Counted from the first letter of the stretch, positions 11,262 through 22,442 are shown. The stretch is 64,000 nt of DNA from Anastrepha obliqua (GCF_027943255.1 NC_072894.1:58965601-59029600), one strand, 5' to 3'. Made by a program: numbers and translations. Notes: generated by a model not told the origin, from the sequence alone.

Positions 11262-12552
11262 CTGTGGGCAAAAAGTAAGGTGAATTTATTTATCAAACTT
11301 CGCGGGATTAAAATTTCGCTCTAGTTATTTGTTTCATGAGTTGGCAGCACTTTTAATAACATCTGGGCCAACTTTCATGTGAATGTCATTATCTGTAATA
11401 TATTTACGCTTGTTTTTACCAAACGACCAAGAGTGCATTTTTCGATTATTACAATGTCTGATTTGATTGAGCAGAGAAGTGCCATCAAATTTTGTTTGCG
11501 GAATGAAATTTTGGCTGCGGAAACGTTTAGCATGTTGCAGAAGGCATTTGGTGATTCGACCATGTCGCAGAAAAATGTTTATAAGTGGTACAAAGACTTC
11601 AAAGAGGGTCAAAAACGTGTTGATGACTTGGAGCGCTCCGGACGACCATCGACGTCAACAGATGACCAACACGTCAATAAAGTGAAGGAGTTAGAGCTCA
11701 AAAATCGTCGATTGACTGTTAAAGACCTTACTGATATGATCGGAATATCAGACGGATCTGTGAAAATTATTTTGAAAGACCATTTGGGCCTACGAAAAGT
11801 CAAATCTCGTTTGGTACGAAAAACTCTCAATTTCTTGGAAAAAAGTCGTCGCGTTGATGTGTGTGAAACAATGCTTTCAGATTATCAGGACAAGCTCAAA
11901 TGCATCATTACGGGAGATGAGACTTAAATTTATGCTTACGACCCTGAAACAACTGACCAATCAATATCGAATATCGTGCTAAAGGCGAGGCCAGACCGAA
12001 AAGAGCACGTCAAAGACGTTCAAAAATAAAGGTCATGATGACATTTTTTTTCGATTTTCGTGGTGTGGTGCTCTATGAATTCCTTCCACCTGGCCAAACT
12101 GTTAATAAGGAATATTATTTGAGCGTTATGCGTCATCTAAAAAGACCAGAATTATGGGCCAACAACTTTTGGTTTTTGCATCACGATAATGCACCGTCTC
12201 ACACTGCACTCGTTCTTCGTGACCATTTCGCCAAAAATTCCACGCATATCGTTCCGAAACCACCGTATTCGCCTGATTTGGCTCCGTGTGACTTCTGGCT
12301 ATTCCCAAAACTCAAGATACCACTCCGGAGAACGCGTTTCGAGTCGATTGAGGAGATAAAAGCTGAATCGAAGAAGGTGCTGATGGCTATATCGGAAATG
12401 GACTATTTGGCATGTTTCGGGGATTGGAAAAATCGTTGGCATAAGTGTATTTCATCGAGGACGGATTGTTTTGAAGGGGATGAAATTGATTTACAAGAAT
12501 AAATAAAGAGTTTTCATTTTACAACCAAACTCACCTTACTTTTTGCCCACAG
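11262..12552 (+). mobile_element. mariner element, 1291 bp, well preserved
   Basis: The terminal inverted repeat CTGTGGGCAAAAAGTAAGGT at 11262-11281 is matched exactly by the right end finishing at 12552. The right flank is TA (12553-12554) and the left flank is CA (11260-11261), so one base of the target duplication has changed. A spacer precedes the transposase and only a short tail follows it. Of the mariners here it is the closest to intact. Confidence 0.94.
11454..12502 (+). pseudogene. mariner transposase (DD34D), two visible lesions
   Basis: The likely start is ATG at 11454 ('MSDLIEQRSAIKFCLRNEI'), since mariner proteins begin just before this motif. The DNA-binding region runs through 'SQKNVYKWYKDFKEGQKRVD' and the linker 'LERSGRPSTSTDDQHV'. 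The catalytic motifs are 'IITGDET' followed by a TAA where tryptophan is expected (11925-11927), 'LHHDNAPSHTALVLRDHFA' (about 12178) and 'PPYSPDLAPCDFWLFPKL' (about 12259), with 34 residues between the last two aspartates. One extra-base type frameshift lies near 11976. The C-terminus is intact to a TAA at 12500-12502. About 350 codons would be normal, and this length agrees. Confidence 0.94.
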
Positions 12553-12773
12553 TAGTATGTACAATATACTCGTATGTATAGGATTAAGTGATAAGATTTC
12601 TAGTTTTCCATGTAGTCTTTAATTAAATAACAAGTTCAAAAATAATATTATTCACCATTAAATTGAATGCACACGCGCCTTAATACTGTCAATTCGTATC
12701 AGTTCCCGTCCACTACTACTCACACTCGGCCCTATGCCTCTTGCTACTGCAATATTCTATTTCTTAAGCTTAA

Positions 12774-13738
12774 GTTAGGTTAGGTTTGACAGCCGCATCG
12801 CACATAGGGACAGCGATGCCACTTAGACCACGAAATGAGTCCTTTGTGAGCCGCAGGGGCTGGGCTACATTTCCCTTTCCACATTGAACCATTCTCAGCA
12901 TTGGGTAAAGCGTAAAAGGCTGTTGATACCTAAAGTTATAGATTATCTATATTCATTAAGAAGTAAGATCTTAAATATCGGTTCCTGCCTCTCACTAGAC
13001 CCGGGCATGTGTGAAAAAGGTGTTGAATTGTTTCCAACTCCTCCTCATTTCTGCAGCTATGACAGAAATCATGCGTGTAAACGCCTAATCTCCTTGCATG
13101 GTTTCCTATGAGACAGTGTCCTGTGAGAGCCCCTACTAAGGTCCTAATTTAAATTCTACTCAATTTTATAATACTCTTGGACTGACGTAGATTTAACATT
13201 GGCCATGTTTGCCTAGCCCATCTTTGATTTACAGAACTGATTAGTGCGTCCTTAATAAGAAGCTTACAAGTTGCGAGAGGTACCCCCATAAAATTACCCT
13301 ATGCTTGGCATATAGGTACCTTCTCTTGCAAGTTGGTCAGCCCTACAATTCCCTGGTATATCTCTGTGGCCTGGAGCCCAGCATAAGATGATACGATATT
13401 GTTTGGCCATCTCATTAAGAGATTGGCGACAACGTAAGACACTCCTTGATGTTATCTGGAATGCATACAGGGCCCGTAGGGCAGTTTGGCTCTCTGATAG
13501 AATGCAGATATCTGTTGATGATATTCTGTTTATCTCTAACTATTTTAAGGGCACGTGAATATCGTTTATTTCCGCTTGAGAAACACAAGAGTGATCCAGT
13601 AGTTTAAAGGATTCAATGATAGAAAGCTCGTCGCAATATAACCCTGATCCTACACCGGTGTCCATTTTAGATCCGTTCGTGTAGATCTTAACGGGTGGAT
13701 CTTCTTGAAGCCATTCCAGTCTAGAAGGGATTATGTCT
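12774..13738 (-). pseudogene. R1/LOA-like non-LTR C-terminus (copy 2, inverted to copy 1)
   Basis: This is the reverse complement of 4042-4980 over nearly its whole length: the RNase H start (with TDGSKMDTG-type sequence near 13655-13680), the region with 'LISLLNEMAK', the GHC...C knuckle near 13075-13110, and the 3' UTR. It ends in 'taggttaggt' at 12776-12785, the same short TTAGG-type tail. Stops occur at many positions. The two copies face each other about 8 kb apart. Confidence 0.8.
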
Positions 13739-13811
13739 TAAGCTTACTGCCAGATATATATAAGTATATATCGGATTTGTTACATGTATCTAAATGTATA
13801 TAATTCCCGCT

Positions 13812-14072
13812 TACACCATTGATTGAGTGTTTAAGCTGTTTGGGGTGTGCGATTTGATGTTTTCCTATAAATGGCGGGACCTACAGCTCCGAACGGCAAA
13901 TGATTTTTTATGAGGATATTTTCACGACAGAAATACAATCTGAGGTTTGTTTTTGCCTGCCGAGGGCTGACCGCTACTAAAAAAGTCTCTTATTTTTAGA
14001 TATCCCATGCACGGAGATTACCAATTAATATTGGAATGAAATGAACCCATTTGGCGACGATGACCGCCATAA
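13812..14072 (-). mobile_element. tRNA-derived SINE, copy 1 (degraded)
   Basis: The recognisable core (13836-13990) runs through 'ggacctacag', 'ctccgaacggcaaatgattt' and 'cctgccgagggctgaccgct', as in the reference copy at 59261-59573. The tRNA-like head, to the right, survives only as 'acccatttggcgacgatgac' near 14045. Internal deletions of about 20 bp are present. Confidence 0.75.
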
Positions 14073-14239
14073 AATATGTAAGCCAATAGTGAATTGATTG
14101 TGCGAAGCATAGGTGGTGCATTTTGTATTAAAAAGATACTACTCGCACTTCTTCAGATATGAAGTAAAAATATAGGAAGTAGTGGGAAGATAAATGTGAA
14201 TAATAGGCTATGGAAAATAAAACGATTGAAAAGGGTAAT

Positions 14240-14530
14240 ATAGTTTTGATTTTTGGGCAGTAAGGAATGGGATTCTTCTTTTTGATTGGCGCGATAACTG
14301 TTCAAGCGATTTTGTTCGAAATCAACACAACCTTTTTTCTTGTGCTCTCTGGCGCCAGTTGTGCACACCACGTGAAGTCAAGTTCTTCTCCACCTGATCT
14401 GTGCTTTCGCAAAAGAGGCCTTCCTCGTCCTCTTTTATCACAACCTGGCACCGCATCGCATACTTTCAGAGCCGCGACGTATATGTCCATTCGTACGTCC
14501 ACATTGGTGGCAGATGTTCAAAAATCCAGG
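14240..14530 (-). pseudogene. RTE-like LINE C-terminus (copy 2)
   Basis: The minus strand gives 'DKRGRGRPLLRKHRSGGEEL' and then 'CAQLAPESTRKK', matching in order the C-terminal 'RRRGRPLLRWKDQV' block of the copy at 43967-45080. Upstream 'MDIYVAALKVCDAVPG' corresponds to the preceding helix. Only the last 90 or so codons remain. The frame is shifted at RWKDQV. Confidence 0.65.
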
Positions 14531-14802
14531 ATTCTGCGTCACACAAAGGACGGGCATGGTAAGAGTTTATTTAGTCGAGAGAACTCTTTACTACTCATAT
14601 GCATACTTAGTCTAAAGTAGCATTCGTTGGGAAAAGAGACTATCCATTGAATTTCACCATCAGATTCACTCGCTTAACTTCTTCGTCCCAATTAATTTCA
14701 ACAAAATTTAAAGAAAATTATTTCCTTGGGAAAACACAACTAGGATCACCACTACAACAAGTCTTACCCTGCTTAGATGCATAAATACGGATATATTAAA
14801 TA

Positions 14803-15240
14803 GGTAGGTAGGTAGGGTGGTTGACGTAATGACACGTTTAGACCTGTCGTAAATCCATTGTGATACCACTGGAACGTATCCTTACACTGTGAGTTCCTTT
14901 TGGAACCATTCTATAGCTTTTATAAACGAGCAAAGCTTCGTTAGTTTTAGATGTGCTATATTCGACATCTGTTAACAACGCAGTACCCAGAGTGCGAAGC
15001 CTCCTCCTATTTTAGCCTTCACACTCACATATGACTATTCCCTCTTCTTCTGTGTTTAGGATGCTTCTACAAAAATCGTAGTGTGGATGTCCTAACATTC
15101 TAGCGTGGTGACTTATTAAACAATGTTTCTTGTAACTTCTCCATTAAATCTCAATAGGCTTTTTGAGTGACCGCTATTTCATTTCAACCATGCCGTCATT
15201 CCATATGTTAGTTCGCATGTAGTGGCATCCAAATAAGGAG
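14803..15240 (-). pseudogene. LINE C-terminus of a third R1/LOA-like type
   Basis: The minus strand from about 15150 reads 'HCLISHHARMLGHPHYDFC', then 'RSILNTEEEGIVICECEG'. This is the knuckle of ORF2 proteins, comparable to the GHCFIGNHARRLG motif at 4650 but clearly diverged. It continues through 'RRRLRTLGTALL' to a 3' tail of four TAGG/CCTA units at 14805-14818. Everything upstream of the knuckle is lost or unreadable. Confidence 0.6.
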
Positions 15241-16722
15241 TACTTTGTAGTATTGAGATACGTCTTTGAAAGTATAAAACATTCTCCGACTGTTTTTGGT
15301 GGGTATGTTTTGGATTCTAGCGTTTTTATAGATAATTGATTGTCTGAATTAGTCCCTCTTTCATACCATTGACTTCCGCTTGAAATATGATACGCTGTAA
15401 TGATCAGGTAGGCAAAGTGATGGGTTGAAACCGAGTTAGTCAGAGTAAACCCTTCACTTACTTTGTTCTCTAGTTTCGAACCATCTGTATAAATGTTGAT
15501 ATCTTATCCAGTAACAATAAGCCCGTTATTCCATTTTTATATTCATATTCCTCTTTACATATATTATAAAATCAAATAAATGTATTATATGCAGAATAAT
15601 ATTTGTCAGGGGAAGAGATGAAAGTGTCACTAATAGGCGCCAATCCAATATGTTTTTTCCGATACTGTATATATGCATGGATATGTATGTACATATTTAC
15701 GTGTTTTATTTAGAAGTGCCTTGGCTTCATTCACACCCACTTAGTTATGTAAGTGCACGCGAAATAGAAAAGACGTCGTAATGAAACTAGATGTCATAGC
15801 ATTTGCAATGCGTCCATATCTACAAGAATTTATGTTTGATCATATACATATATGTCTCTACACATGTCCATTGTGCGTGTGTATGTACGTACGTTAATGC
15901 TTCATCATACAACCAGCAATCAAAGTGCGACAATAGCCTCAACGAATTTAGTACACCACAAATAGCACTTTCCGCCACTACTGCATACATACATACATAT
16001 GTACAACCACTCATTTATTCATTCGATCCTTAATGCCACTGTGAAATGGCAGGACAACATTACTCGTAATAGTAACAATAGAAAACCCAAAACCGACATG
16101 AACAACAAATAATGACAAAATAGGCCTGATTTATGTTTACAACGCGAACGTGACAATCTTAGAAGAACGTGCCAAAATGGCACTAGCTGCCAGCTATTAG
16201 AGGTTGTTGGCTGTCGGAGGGACGGATGGGGTGGGGCGGTCCTTCGCTCATCTTTGTTGTTACAATTACGAAGCCGCACTATGGCGTCAAATGCGCCCTG
16301 AGATAAATATTTAAACTAAAGTAGCATTAGTACATACATACATTCGTAGTTGTATATAGTAATGCCCTGCAGAAAATCAGATTTCTCGAAACTAGTGCGG
16401 TATTGGTGAATTTTTGGAATGACTTTCGAGCATTAACTCTCTCATTTTACAAAATTATAAGTTCAAAAGAGTGTCATTTTTTAAAACACTCAAAATATCG
16501 AGAAAAATAGTTTCAAATTTTTCAATTTACTATGCCTCTCTACATAGTTAATCCTATTTCACAGCTTAAATGAAGAGCCTCCACCCACTTTGGCATAAAT
16601 ATCTAAAAAGATGTTGTTTTTTTTTTGGGAGCTCTTGCAGCGTATGACCAATATGTTGAAGTTATTTGGGCTCAGGTTAAAAAAATAAGCCAATCGGCAC
16701 AATTTTAACATTATTATAAGCA
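15241..16722. other. intergenic, nothing recognised
   Basis: The sequence is AT-rich with scattered 'acatacatac' microsatellite steps (for example 15985-16005). No coding or repeat family is recognised. The short open frames on both strands overlap one another and show no motif. Confidence 0.5.
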
Positions 16723-17305
16723 AAAGGGTCTTTCAAATGGAACGCCTAGATGTCAGTAGCGAATAATTCTTAGACGGTACCTTTTCCTCATCTCATCTTT
16801 GGTGTTTGACAAGTAGGCAGATATAAAATTTTACACAATAGGACAACACATTGAAATTTTTAAAACCTATTATCTATCGTCGACCTTTAAGAACAACATG
16901 CCGCAAAATTCTGATTTGGTTGGTTGAAATACTCAACCGAATGAGTCGACAATACAAAGGTTGGTAAAAGAATTTCAAGAAACTGGTTCTGTCGAAGATA
17001 AAAAAAGGATTGGCAGACTAAAAAATGGACTTTCTCTTGGATATATTGCGAATGTAGCCAAAATGTTGTTGAACAACAATATGTTCAAGATATCTCGACG
17101 CTGTCAATAATTAGACATTCATAAATCGACTGTTTGAAAGATTTTACCTGTAGACATGCGCTTGGTCGCCATTTGAATTATATCATTTTTCACATATAAT
17201 TCATAAGAGCCGTATTATGAATAAAAAATAGTCAACCCTGGAAGACTCTGAATTTAACATGTTTTATTTTAAAACACACTAGGGGCGTCTTTTGGAATAC
17301 CCTTT
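16723..17305 (+). mobile_element. Tc1/mariner-like deletion derivative with both ends, about 580 bp
   Basis: The ends AAAGGGTCTTTCAAATGG (from about 16723) and ...ATACCCTTT (to about 17305) are inverted repeats. Inside, the plus strand reads 'STIQRLVKEFQETGSVEDKK', 'ISRRCQ', 'LDIHKSTV' and 'ILPVDMRL' in broken frames. That is the N-terminal paired-type helix-turn-helix of a Tc1/mariner transposase. The entire catalytic half is gone. The same family, opposite strand, occupies 22443-22920. Confidence 0.75.
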
Positions 17306-17654
17306 ATTATTAAGTAACTGAGTAACTACCGCCTAGTTCTGGTGGCTTGTGCATATGTATACGTTACTTTGTAATTTTAATTAATAATTATAATACAATA
17401 AAATAAAATATAATAATAAATAAAAGTCCTGTGTTAAGATTTGCACTGTCTAGCAAAGAGGGGCAATTGCCGTTGGACTACTGCATTAAAAGCTGATCCA
17501 GAAACTTAGAAATTACATCCACGGAAAAGTCGGAAACTCTGAACTTCATCCCGCAGTCAGTGCAGCTGATGATAAATTTACATCTCTTGGAATGATGCAC
17601 GATTTTAACAGCAGGAACACTACAACACAAATGGAGAAATTTGAACAATGGTCG
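17306..17654. other. spacer, nothing recognised
   Basis: AT-rich DNA. A minus-strand frame at 17478-17723 overlaps the sense sequence of the retrotransposon relic that follows, and I regard it as a shadow. Confidence 0.4.
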
Positions 17655-18450
17655 TAAATGCCTATACATGGCGCATATTACAATGAATTGAGAGGCCCGG
17701 ATGTCGACGCCAAACTGTCGCACTCATAGCTAATCAACAAGGGAATTTTCATAGAAACAGAAAGTACTATATTTGCTATACAAGATTGAGTAGCACCTAC
17801 GCGAAATTATGTAAAGTATATCATCAGAGAGCCCAATGCTCCGGAAGACATAAGTCGTGGGTGTGGCGGCCGTGGCGAAACCCTAAACCATGTTGTGGTT
17901 GGTTGTACTCTGTTTTACCTTAAACGACACAAACGCTTTTTACCTTAGGCGACACAACGGAGTTGCAAAAATTATGCACCTACGACTTGCTCAAATATAT
18001 GATTTGCACCATGACAACACACCCTATTACTCGTACAGATATGTTCCAAAACCAGTGCATGAGGAAGGCAGTATACTTCCCTATTATGACAGGACGATCT
18101 TTACGAATACCACAAGAACTCATAATAGACCTGACGTATTTGTAGTAAATAAATACAATATGAACACACCGCATTTGTCATAGACATTGGCGTTCCATTG
18201 AACAAAAATATTCACAAAATCTACACAGAGAAAAGCAGCAAATACTCCGATTTGAGGATTGGCATCAAGCGGTAGTGGGCACTTGGAGAAGTCTTCATAT
18301 TGCCACTTATCATATCGGCTCACGGACTCGTTCACATAAGTCTGGCGAAAAACCCCAAGAAATTCAAATTGGATAAGGAGCTTCTCCTTCTATGACCTTC
18401 AAAAAGCGACTCTGCCGAATTCTTGCCATATCATTAGGAACTTCTTTCAC
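17655..18450 (+). pseudogene. R2-like non-LTR C-terminus with restriction-like endonuclease domain
   Basis: The plus strand shows, in order, 'LRGPDVDAKLSHS' (about 17690), 'GIFIETESTIFAIQD' (about 17740), 'TRNYVKYIIREP' (about 17800), a zinc knuckle 'CGGRGETLNHVVVGC' (about 17860) and 'RRHNGVAKIMHLRLAQIYDL' (about 17945). After these come 'PYYSYRYVPKPV', 'YYDRTIFTNTTRTHNRPDVF' and, after a frameshift near 18175, 'VIDIGVPLNKNIHKIYTEKS'. The RPD and D-x-VP residues match the catalytic core of the type IIS-like endonuclease that follows the reverse transcriptase in R2/R4/Dong-type elements. The reverse transcriptase itself is absent. It differs from the other LINEs in this window, which belong to types that normally carry an N-terminal APE endonuclease. 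Confidence 0.78.
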
Positions 18451-19055
18451 TAAATTAGTACAAAGCAATATATATTTTTTGTTATAATATTTATACTTAG
18501 TAGTTCAATTTTAAGATGGAGTATGATACTACAAGAATAAAACATAAAACCAGGGTAAATATTTGGTTTGCAGCAAAGTTGCCATCATGTTCTGTAACTG
18601 CTTCCGAAAGAATGAGGTGTTTGAGCAAAAAGATTACTATGTAATAACATTAGTAACGGTCCTAACACTAACGATAACTAAAAAAACCTTTCATTTCAGT
18701 AAAGTCGCGTCATTACCGAGCTGCTTATACTTATTTGGACTTGTTTAGAAGTTGATGAGAATATTAAAATAGCTAATTTGACTTGTACAGAGAAGTTGAA
18801 ATGAGAAAATAATGATATTTAGTTCGATGCCACTTGACTTCCTCTTTGGATGTGGGAGATGGATTGGATTTTTTTTTTAATTTGAGCTAAGCCCATCTTT
18901 CTGGATGCTCTACCGGGGGTTTTTGCGGCGATATACTATATGCAGCTTTGGCTGTGTTTGTCAAATCAGGTCTTTGTTATTCTGTCACTGAGGCCAAATC
19001 ATCGTGGTAGGTCACACAATTAAGCTGTACAATTATTATACAACTTTATTAAATA
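18451..19055. other. intergenic, nothing recognised
   Basis: No motif or repeat shared with the rest of the window was seen. There is a T-run near 18870. Confidence 0.4.
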
Positions 19056-19057
19056 CT

Positions 19058-20310
19058 AGCAAACCCGGCCCCCTTCGCTGGGCACACTAAAATAGAATAG
19101 ATATGGTTTAGAACAGAAAATATATGGCTTTCATATTATTTATTTCTTTATTCTTTATTCAAGCGCTTTGGCATAAACAATATTTTTTGTTTTTCTATTT
19201 GTTTTTGAGTAAATATAAAATATAAATTGAAAATCAGGAAAAAAGAAGATTGTTTTTAAACTTCAAATCAACGCATATGAATAAACAATTGTCTTTTTTC
19301 CTGATCATCCATGAATTTTTCGTTTCAATTTATATGTTTTATTAAGCATTGGAGCTTTTTTAACCATTATCCATTTATATTTTTCAAAAAAAAAAACGAA
19401 AAAAATTGTTTTTTCCACGAACACATAATTTCATTCGGATTTCACATTAAATTCTCAAATTTCGTAAGAAATTATTCACTGTTCCAAAATCCACTCCAAA
19501 AAAGTTCACAAACAATTTTTACATGTTGCACTTACGTTTTTTCCTTATGGCATCCAAATCAGAAAGAAATTTTGACACATTGTAACTCACACTGTCAATT
19601 TGACAATTCAGTTCCGCCCCAAGCGTTAAAAAAGTGAGCGACATTATGGCTGGCTCAAAAGAACGCTGTACCCGTTGCCACTGCTCCGAATTACAACCAA
19701 ACTTTACGAAACCCATTTTCAATATTTACTTAACAATGTGCATAGGTTTGGTTTAATTCGGTGCAAAGACACGGCGGGTCCACGTTTTGGCATATATTTC
19801 GAGACCCTAGTCATCAATAGGTATGAAAATTACCCCGTATTAAAGCACTTATCAACAGCTTCCATTTGATACCCATATTGTACATACACATCCGAAGGTT
19901 ACCCGGGTCCACGTTTTGACCTATATCTCGAGCCCTATCCACCAATAGGTATGCAAACTATACGGAAACCATCTTCAATACCTTCTTAACAATGTGTGTA
20001 AGTTTGGTTTAATTCGGTGCAGACACGGCCGGTTAGCGAACACACACAAAAAGTTGACTTTATTTTATATATAAGATTTTTTTCAGTTTGTGTCCGAAAA
20101 CTCCAAATATCTTACGGAACCCTACTTTTTTCCAAAATAAAATGTAATCCATGTTACTCGTGGATAATGTAGTTTTCGAATGGTGAAAGAATTTTTAAAA
20201 TCGGTCCAGTAGTTTTTGAGCCTATTCGTTACAAACAAACAAACAAACAAACAAACAAACAAACAAACAAACAAACAAAGTTTTCCTCTTTATAATATTA
20301 GTATAGATGA
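19058..20310. repeat. unclassified interspersed repeat ending in a tetranucleotide run
   Basis: The left edge 'actagcaaacccggccccct' (19058) and the right edge 'tataatattagtatagat' (20290-20307) resemble boundary words of common insect repeats, although I cannot name the family. Inside are two partial direct copies of one unit: 'aacaatgtg' plus 'ggtttggtttaattcggtgc' at about 19732-19765 and again at about 19990-20022, and 'gggtccacgttttg' followed by 'caataggtatg' at 19778 and 19909. A tetranucleotide array lies near the right end. No transposase is present. It may be a Helitron or LINE derivative. Confidence 0.5.
20231..20279. repeat. (AAAC)n microsatellite, about 12 units
   Basis: This is an uninterrupted run of ACAA/AAAC units, preceded by 'tcggtccagtagtttttgag' and followed by 'gttttcctctttataatatt'. 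The position, close to one edge of the enclosing repeat, suggests a built-in 3' tail rather than a chance microsatellite. Confidence 0.95.
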
Positions 20311-20949
20311 AATAAGCAAGGCCAATATTAGTAGGCCGCCAAGATCGCGCTGTTTGTCCCCACTAGACTTATCGTATGTGGTTTCTTGAAGTTGTAGGCC
20401 TAGAATTTTTTTTCAGTCACGGTTTTGGTCATTTTCTCCATTTTACGCCTACTTCACATAATTTTTTGTCAATAGAACAAAACGCCATACACCGTCAGCT
20501 AAAAAACAACTTGAAACATGCACTTTATTGAGCTGCATACCTGAAATTTTTCTAAAAATTCTGAGTAAAAAGTTTGAAATTTTGATATAAATTCGCTGAA
20601 TTTTTACAAATTGTATACACAGTTCGAAACTTTGATTTATATGATTGTTTTTAAGTATAAACTATATTTTTATAAAAAATAATTTAAATTACAAAATAAA
20701 TAAATATTGTAAATAGTCCAGAGTATTCAATATGTAGTACATATACATTTTCCTTTGACGCTGACTGTATATACAGGGCCTGCCATCTATCGTTACGGAT
20801 TTGAACTAGATATTATTTGAAGAATGGTAACACTTACATAGCTGTCATCTGATTTGACAGAAAATTAGTTTTATTTTTCCGCTGAACGAAAATGGTTGTG
20901 TAAGAAGAAAAGCACCGAATGAAGCGTATGTGCTTATTGACAAACCAAC

Positions 20950-21975
20950 CAGTGTTGCCAGTCTATTACAATTGTAATAGATCTATTACATTTGTTCTCA
21001 GTTTATTACGCTATTACACTTCATATGAAATCTATTACAATTTCCAATTCTAAGAGGAAACAGGGAAAAAATTGTTCATGTTTTAAATTACAATTTCAGC
21101 CAAATTTTGAAAAAAATGTTTTATAAAAGACGTATTGGGAAACCTTCTTTATCCATCGCTGCTTATGTAAGTCCCATTGTTAACGAGAGAGGGCGAGCAG
21201 CAGCCATAAAAGGTAAACATGATCTATACTAAAAGGACATATGGCTGGAGATATTTTTGTTTCATTCGCCGTTTTGACAATAATTTCTCCGCTACTGCAC
21301 ATCGTCAATTTTGAATATATACATACATATAACAACACGATACAACACGTTGCAACTTGCAACGGGCGCATTGGCCACAAAGGCTTAAAATATTAAACCC
21401 GCTAATGTTGGAAGAATATATGTTAATTAGTGATATCCTGTGTTGCTGACTTTGTTATGACGTTTATTTGACTCTGCCTTTCTGAATGAGCTTTACTGCT
21501 TTGTTAGAAGTTTATTCAGTTCAAGAATTGTCACTGTGATTAGCATGTCAGTGTGATAGTGAGTGTTTTGTTTTCGTTTTAGTCAATTAAATCCTATTGA
21601 TACATCAGTATGGAAAGGTGAGTGTTTCTGAACATTTTCTCACGTGAAATAATTGCGGATTATTTCTTCAATGGACCATGAACAAGAATTTAATATAAAA
21701 GAATATCTACATGTATGTATAAGAAGGAATCCGTATTTTGTCTTGCAGATTTATTATTAAACGAAAATTAGACTTCTGTTAGGTGTTTGGCCGAGCTCCT
21801 TTTCCTATTTGTGGTGTGCGTCTTGATGTTGTTCCACAAATGGAGGGACCTACAGTTTCAAGCCGACTCCGAACGGCAGATATTTTTTATGAGGAGCTTT
21901 TTCATGGCTGAAATACACTCGGAGGTTTGCCATTGCCCGCCGAGGGGTGACCGCTATTAGAAAAATGTTTTTTTG

Positions 21976-22009
<34 letters not shown>

Positions 22010-22098
22010 TGCTTAGACTCCTATTACGGAGTACAGCAATCTATTACGTTTTTGATCATCGCTTTAGTACGCTGCTGCGATTGGTTCTGGCAACACTG
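20950..22098. mobile_element. non-autonomous hAT element, 1149 bp, with exact 8 bp target duplication
   Basis: The 12 bp ends CAGTGTTGCCAG (20950-20961) and CTGGCAACACTG (22087-22098) are perfect inverted repeats with the CAG start typical of many insect hAT elements. The 8 bp 'aaaccaac' occurs immediately on both sides (20942-20949 and 22099-22106), as hAT transposases produce. The interior repeats 'ctattaca' words near both ends (20961-21040 and 22015-22045), which may be subterminal binding sites. No hAT transposase is recognisable. A SINE fragment and a long T-run lie inside. Confidence 0.93.
21778..21972 (-). mobile_element. tRNA-derived SINE, copy 2, inside the hAT element
   Basis: Core and tail are nearly the same as in the reference copy at 59261-59573, but the tRNA-like head is missing. 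Where the head would begin there is a T-run of about 30 bases (21976-22004), an A-run on the SINE strand. The copy is therefore a 5'-truncated insertion or was truncated later. Confidence 0.85.
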
Positions 22099-22442
22099 AA
22101 ACCAACGCGTGACCGACCAGAAACCGTGCGTACACCCGAAAATATTGCTGTTGCGGCCGAGAGTGTTCGTGAGTCACCAGGAACATCAGTTCACCGTCGT
22201 TCTCAACAATTGGACATTTCGGAGATATCATTGAGACGACGCATACAATCGAAAATGTGTTGAAAAATTGGACCGATCGTATGGGATGGTGCATGGCTAG
22301 CCGAGGCAACCATATGAATGAAGTTGTGTTCCATAATTAACCGGAAGGATTGTACTTCAAAATAAAAAAACAGTTTGGAAAAATATTGAGTTGTTTCTTT
22401 TTTATAGCACTTTTGATTCCGTAAAGTTATATGGCGGACCCT

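Larger units (their letters stand above)
20773..22442 (+). mobile_element. Tc1/mariner-like deletion derivative, split by a hAT element
   Basis: The ends are AGGGCCTGCCATCTATCGTT (about 20775) and the inverted 'aactttatatggcggaccct' type sequence finishing near 22438. Without the 1149 bp hAT insertion and its duplication the element is only about 510 bp. The plus strand gives 'NEAYVLIDKPT' just before the insertion and 'RPETVRTPENIAVAAESVRE' and 'VHRRSQQLDISEISLRRRI' after it. After a frameshift comes the transposase C-terminus 'NVLKNWTDRMGWCMASRGNH'. Helix-turn-helix and tail are thus joined by an internal deletion that removes the catalytic core. Confidence 0.82.
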
